Shown here: piece after piece, positions 6,102 to 6,346 of the stretch
How the letters are laid out: each line of letters starts with the position of its first letter
Numbering within the stretch: position 1 is the stretch's first letter
Assembly (NCBI GenBank): GCA_005240015.1
Contig: SBBV01000485.1
Coordinates: 1-6,346 of the forward strand
Reading direction: 5' to 3'
DNA length: 6,346 nucleotides
DNA from: Candidatus Odyssella thessalonicensis
Lineage (GTDB): Bacteria > Pseudomonadota > Alphaproteobacteria > Bin65
Translations under genes and position numbers: made by a program
The notes under the pieces: generated by a model
Seen by the model: the letters and a program-made list of their open reading frames with translations, nothing else
What the model was told of the DNA's origin: nothing
Databases searched by the model: none

Positions 6102-6346
6102 ATGGGATTCTACGATCGCCACGTGCTGCCGCGCCTGCTCGACCTGGCCTGCGGCAGCCGCGCCACGGCCCGCCAGCGTGCGCGCGTCGTGCCCTACGCC
6201 AAGGGCCGCGTGCTCGAGATCGGCGCCGGCACCGGCCGCAATTTCCATTTCTACGATCCCACCAAGGTCGAGCGCCTGATCGCGCTCGATCCGGCCGAGG
6301 ACATGCTGGCGCTGGCGCGGAAGCGCGCGAGGGCGCTGCCGTTCCC
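6102..6346 (+). CDS. Class I SAM-dependent methyltransferase, N-terminal part (runs off the right edge)
   Basis: Eighty-one codons are visible. The start MGFYDRHVLPRLLDLACGS resembles UbiE/phospholipid N-methyltransferase-type proteins. SAM-binding motif I is VLEIGAGTGRNFHFY (37-51), with the glycine-rich turn GAGTG (41-45). The acidic end of strand 2, expected to hold the ribose of SAM, is D63 in ALDPAEDML. The family transfers a methyl group from SAM to a small molecule or lipid head group; the acceptor cannot be told from this fragment. The ATG at 6102 is preceded by GAGGA (6090-6094) at 7 bases. It is transcribed away from the NTF2-like gene. The real protein is probably 200-plus residues, but the rest lies outside the window. 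Confidence 0.85.
   Translation, partial: MGFYDRHVLPRLLDLACGSRATARQRARVVPYAKGRVLEIGAGTGRNFHFYDPTKVERLIALDPAEDMLALARKRARALPF

Noticed and set aside
1..6346. CRISPR arrays, tRNA or rRNA genes, insertion-sequence ends, phage genes, RiPP precursor peptides
   Set aside because: I looked for regular direct repeats, tRNA-like arms, transposase motifs and short peptides with leaders near tldDE and saw none.

Overview
The window is very G+C-rich, by eye about two thirds G+C, and densely coding. It most likely comes from an alphaproteobacterial chromosome. Three things point there: the proton-translocating transhydrogenase alpha subunit is split into two genes (pntAA and pntAB, the Rhodospirillum-type arrangement), an EcfG-type general-stress promoter (GGAAC, 17 bp, CGTT) lies before a PRC-barrel gene, and the long false reading frames and codon choice are typical of such genomes. 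I cannot name a genus from the sequence alone. No phage, transposase, CRISPR, tRNA or rRNA sequence is visible.

Layout. Positions 1-1631 (minus strand) hold pntAA then pntAB, 9 bp apart. The first bases of a third gene, probably pntB, run off the left edge. The 229-bp gap 1632-1860 is a divergent promoter region: a plausible sigma70-like promoter faces pnt and a good EcfG-like promoter faces the other way. Positions 1861-2502 (plus) encode an exported PRC-barrel protein with a Lys/Pro/Ala-rich tail. The 285-bp gap 2503-2787 holds a strong 13-bp hairpin (probable terminator) and then a 112-bp nested palindromic element that ends just before the ribosome binding site of the next gene. Positions 2788-5450 (plus) are a translationally coupled tldD-tldE (pmbA) pair. 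Convergent to it, 5477-5881 (minus) encodes a small NTF2-like/SnoaL-like protein. The 220-bp gap 5882-6101 is a second divergent region with a small hairpin. From 6102 a class I SAM-dependent methyltransferase begins and runs off the right edge.

Functionally these look like separate transcription units. PntAA/AB/B would form the inner-membrane enzyme that uses the proton gradient to make NADPH from NADH. The PRC-barrel protein looks like a stress-regulon envelope protein. TldD/TldE form a heterodimeric zinc metalloprotease whose relatives trim unfolded peptides or RiPP precursors, but no precursor peptide or RiPP enzyme is visible nearby. The last two genes can be assigned only to a fold or family.

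Nothing here supports a wholly new system. The items most worth a second look are the EcfG-type promoter driving an exported PRC-barrel protein, the nested palindrome in the tldD leader, and the non-E. coli-like sequence around the TldD metal site.
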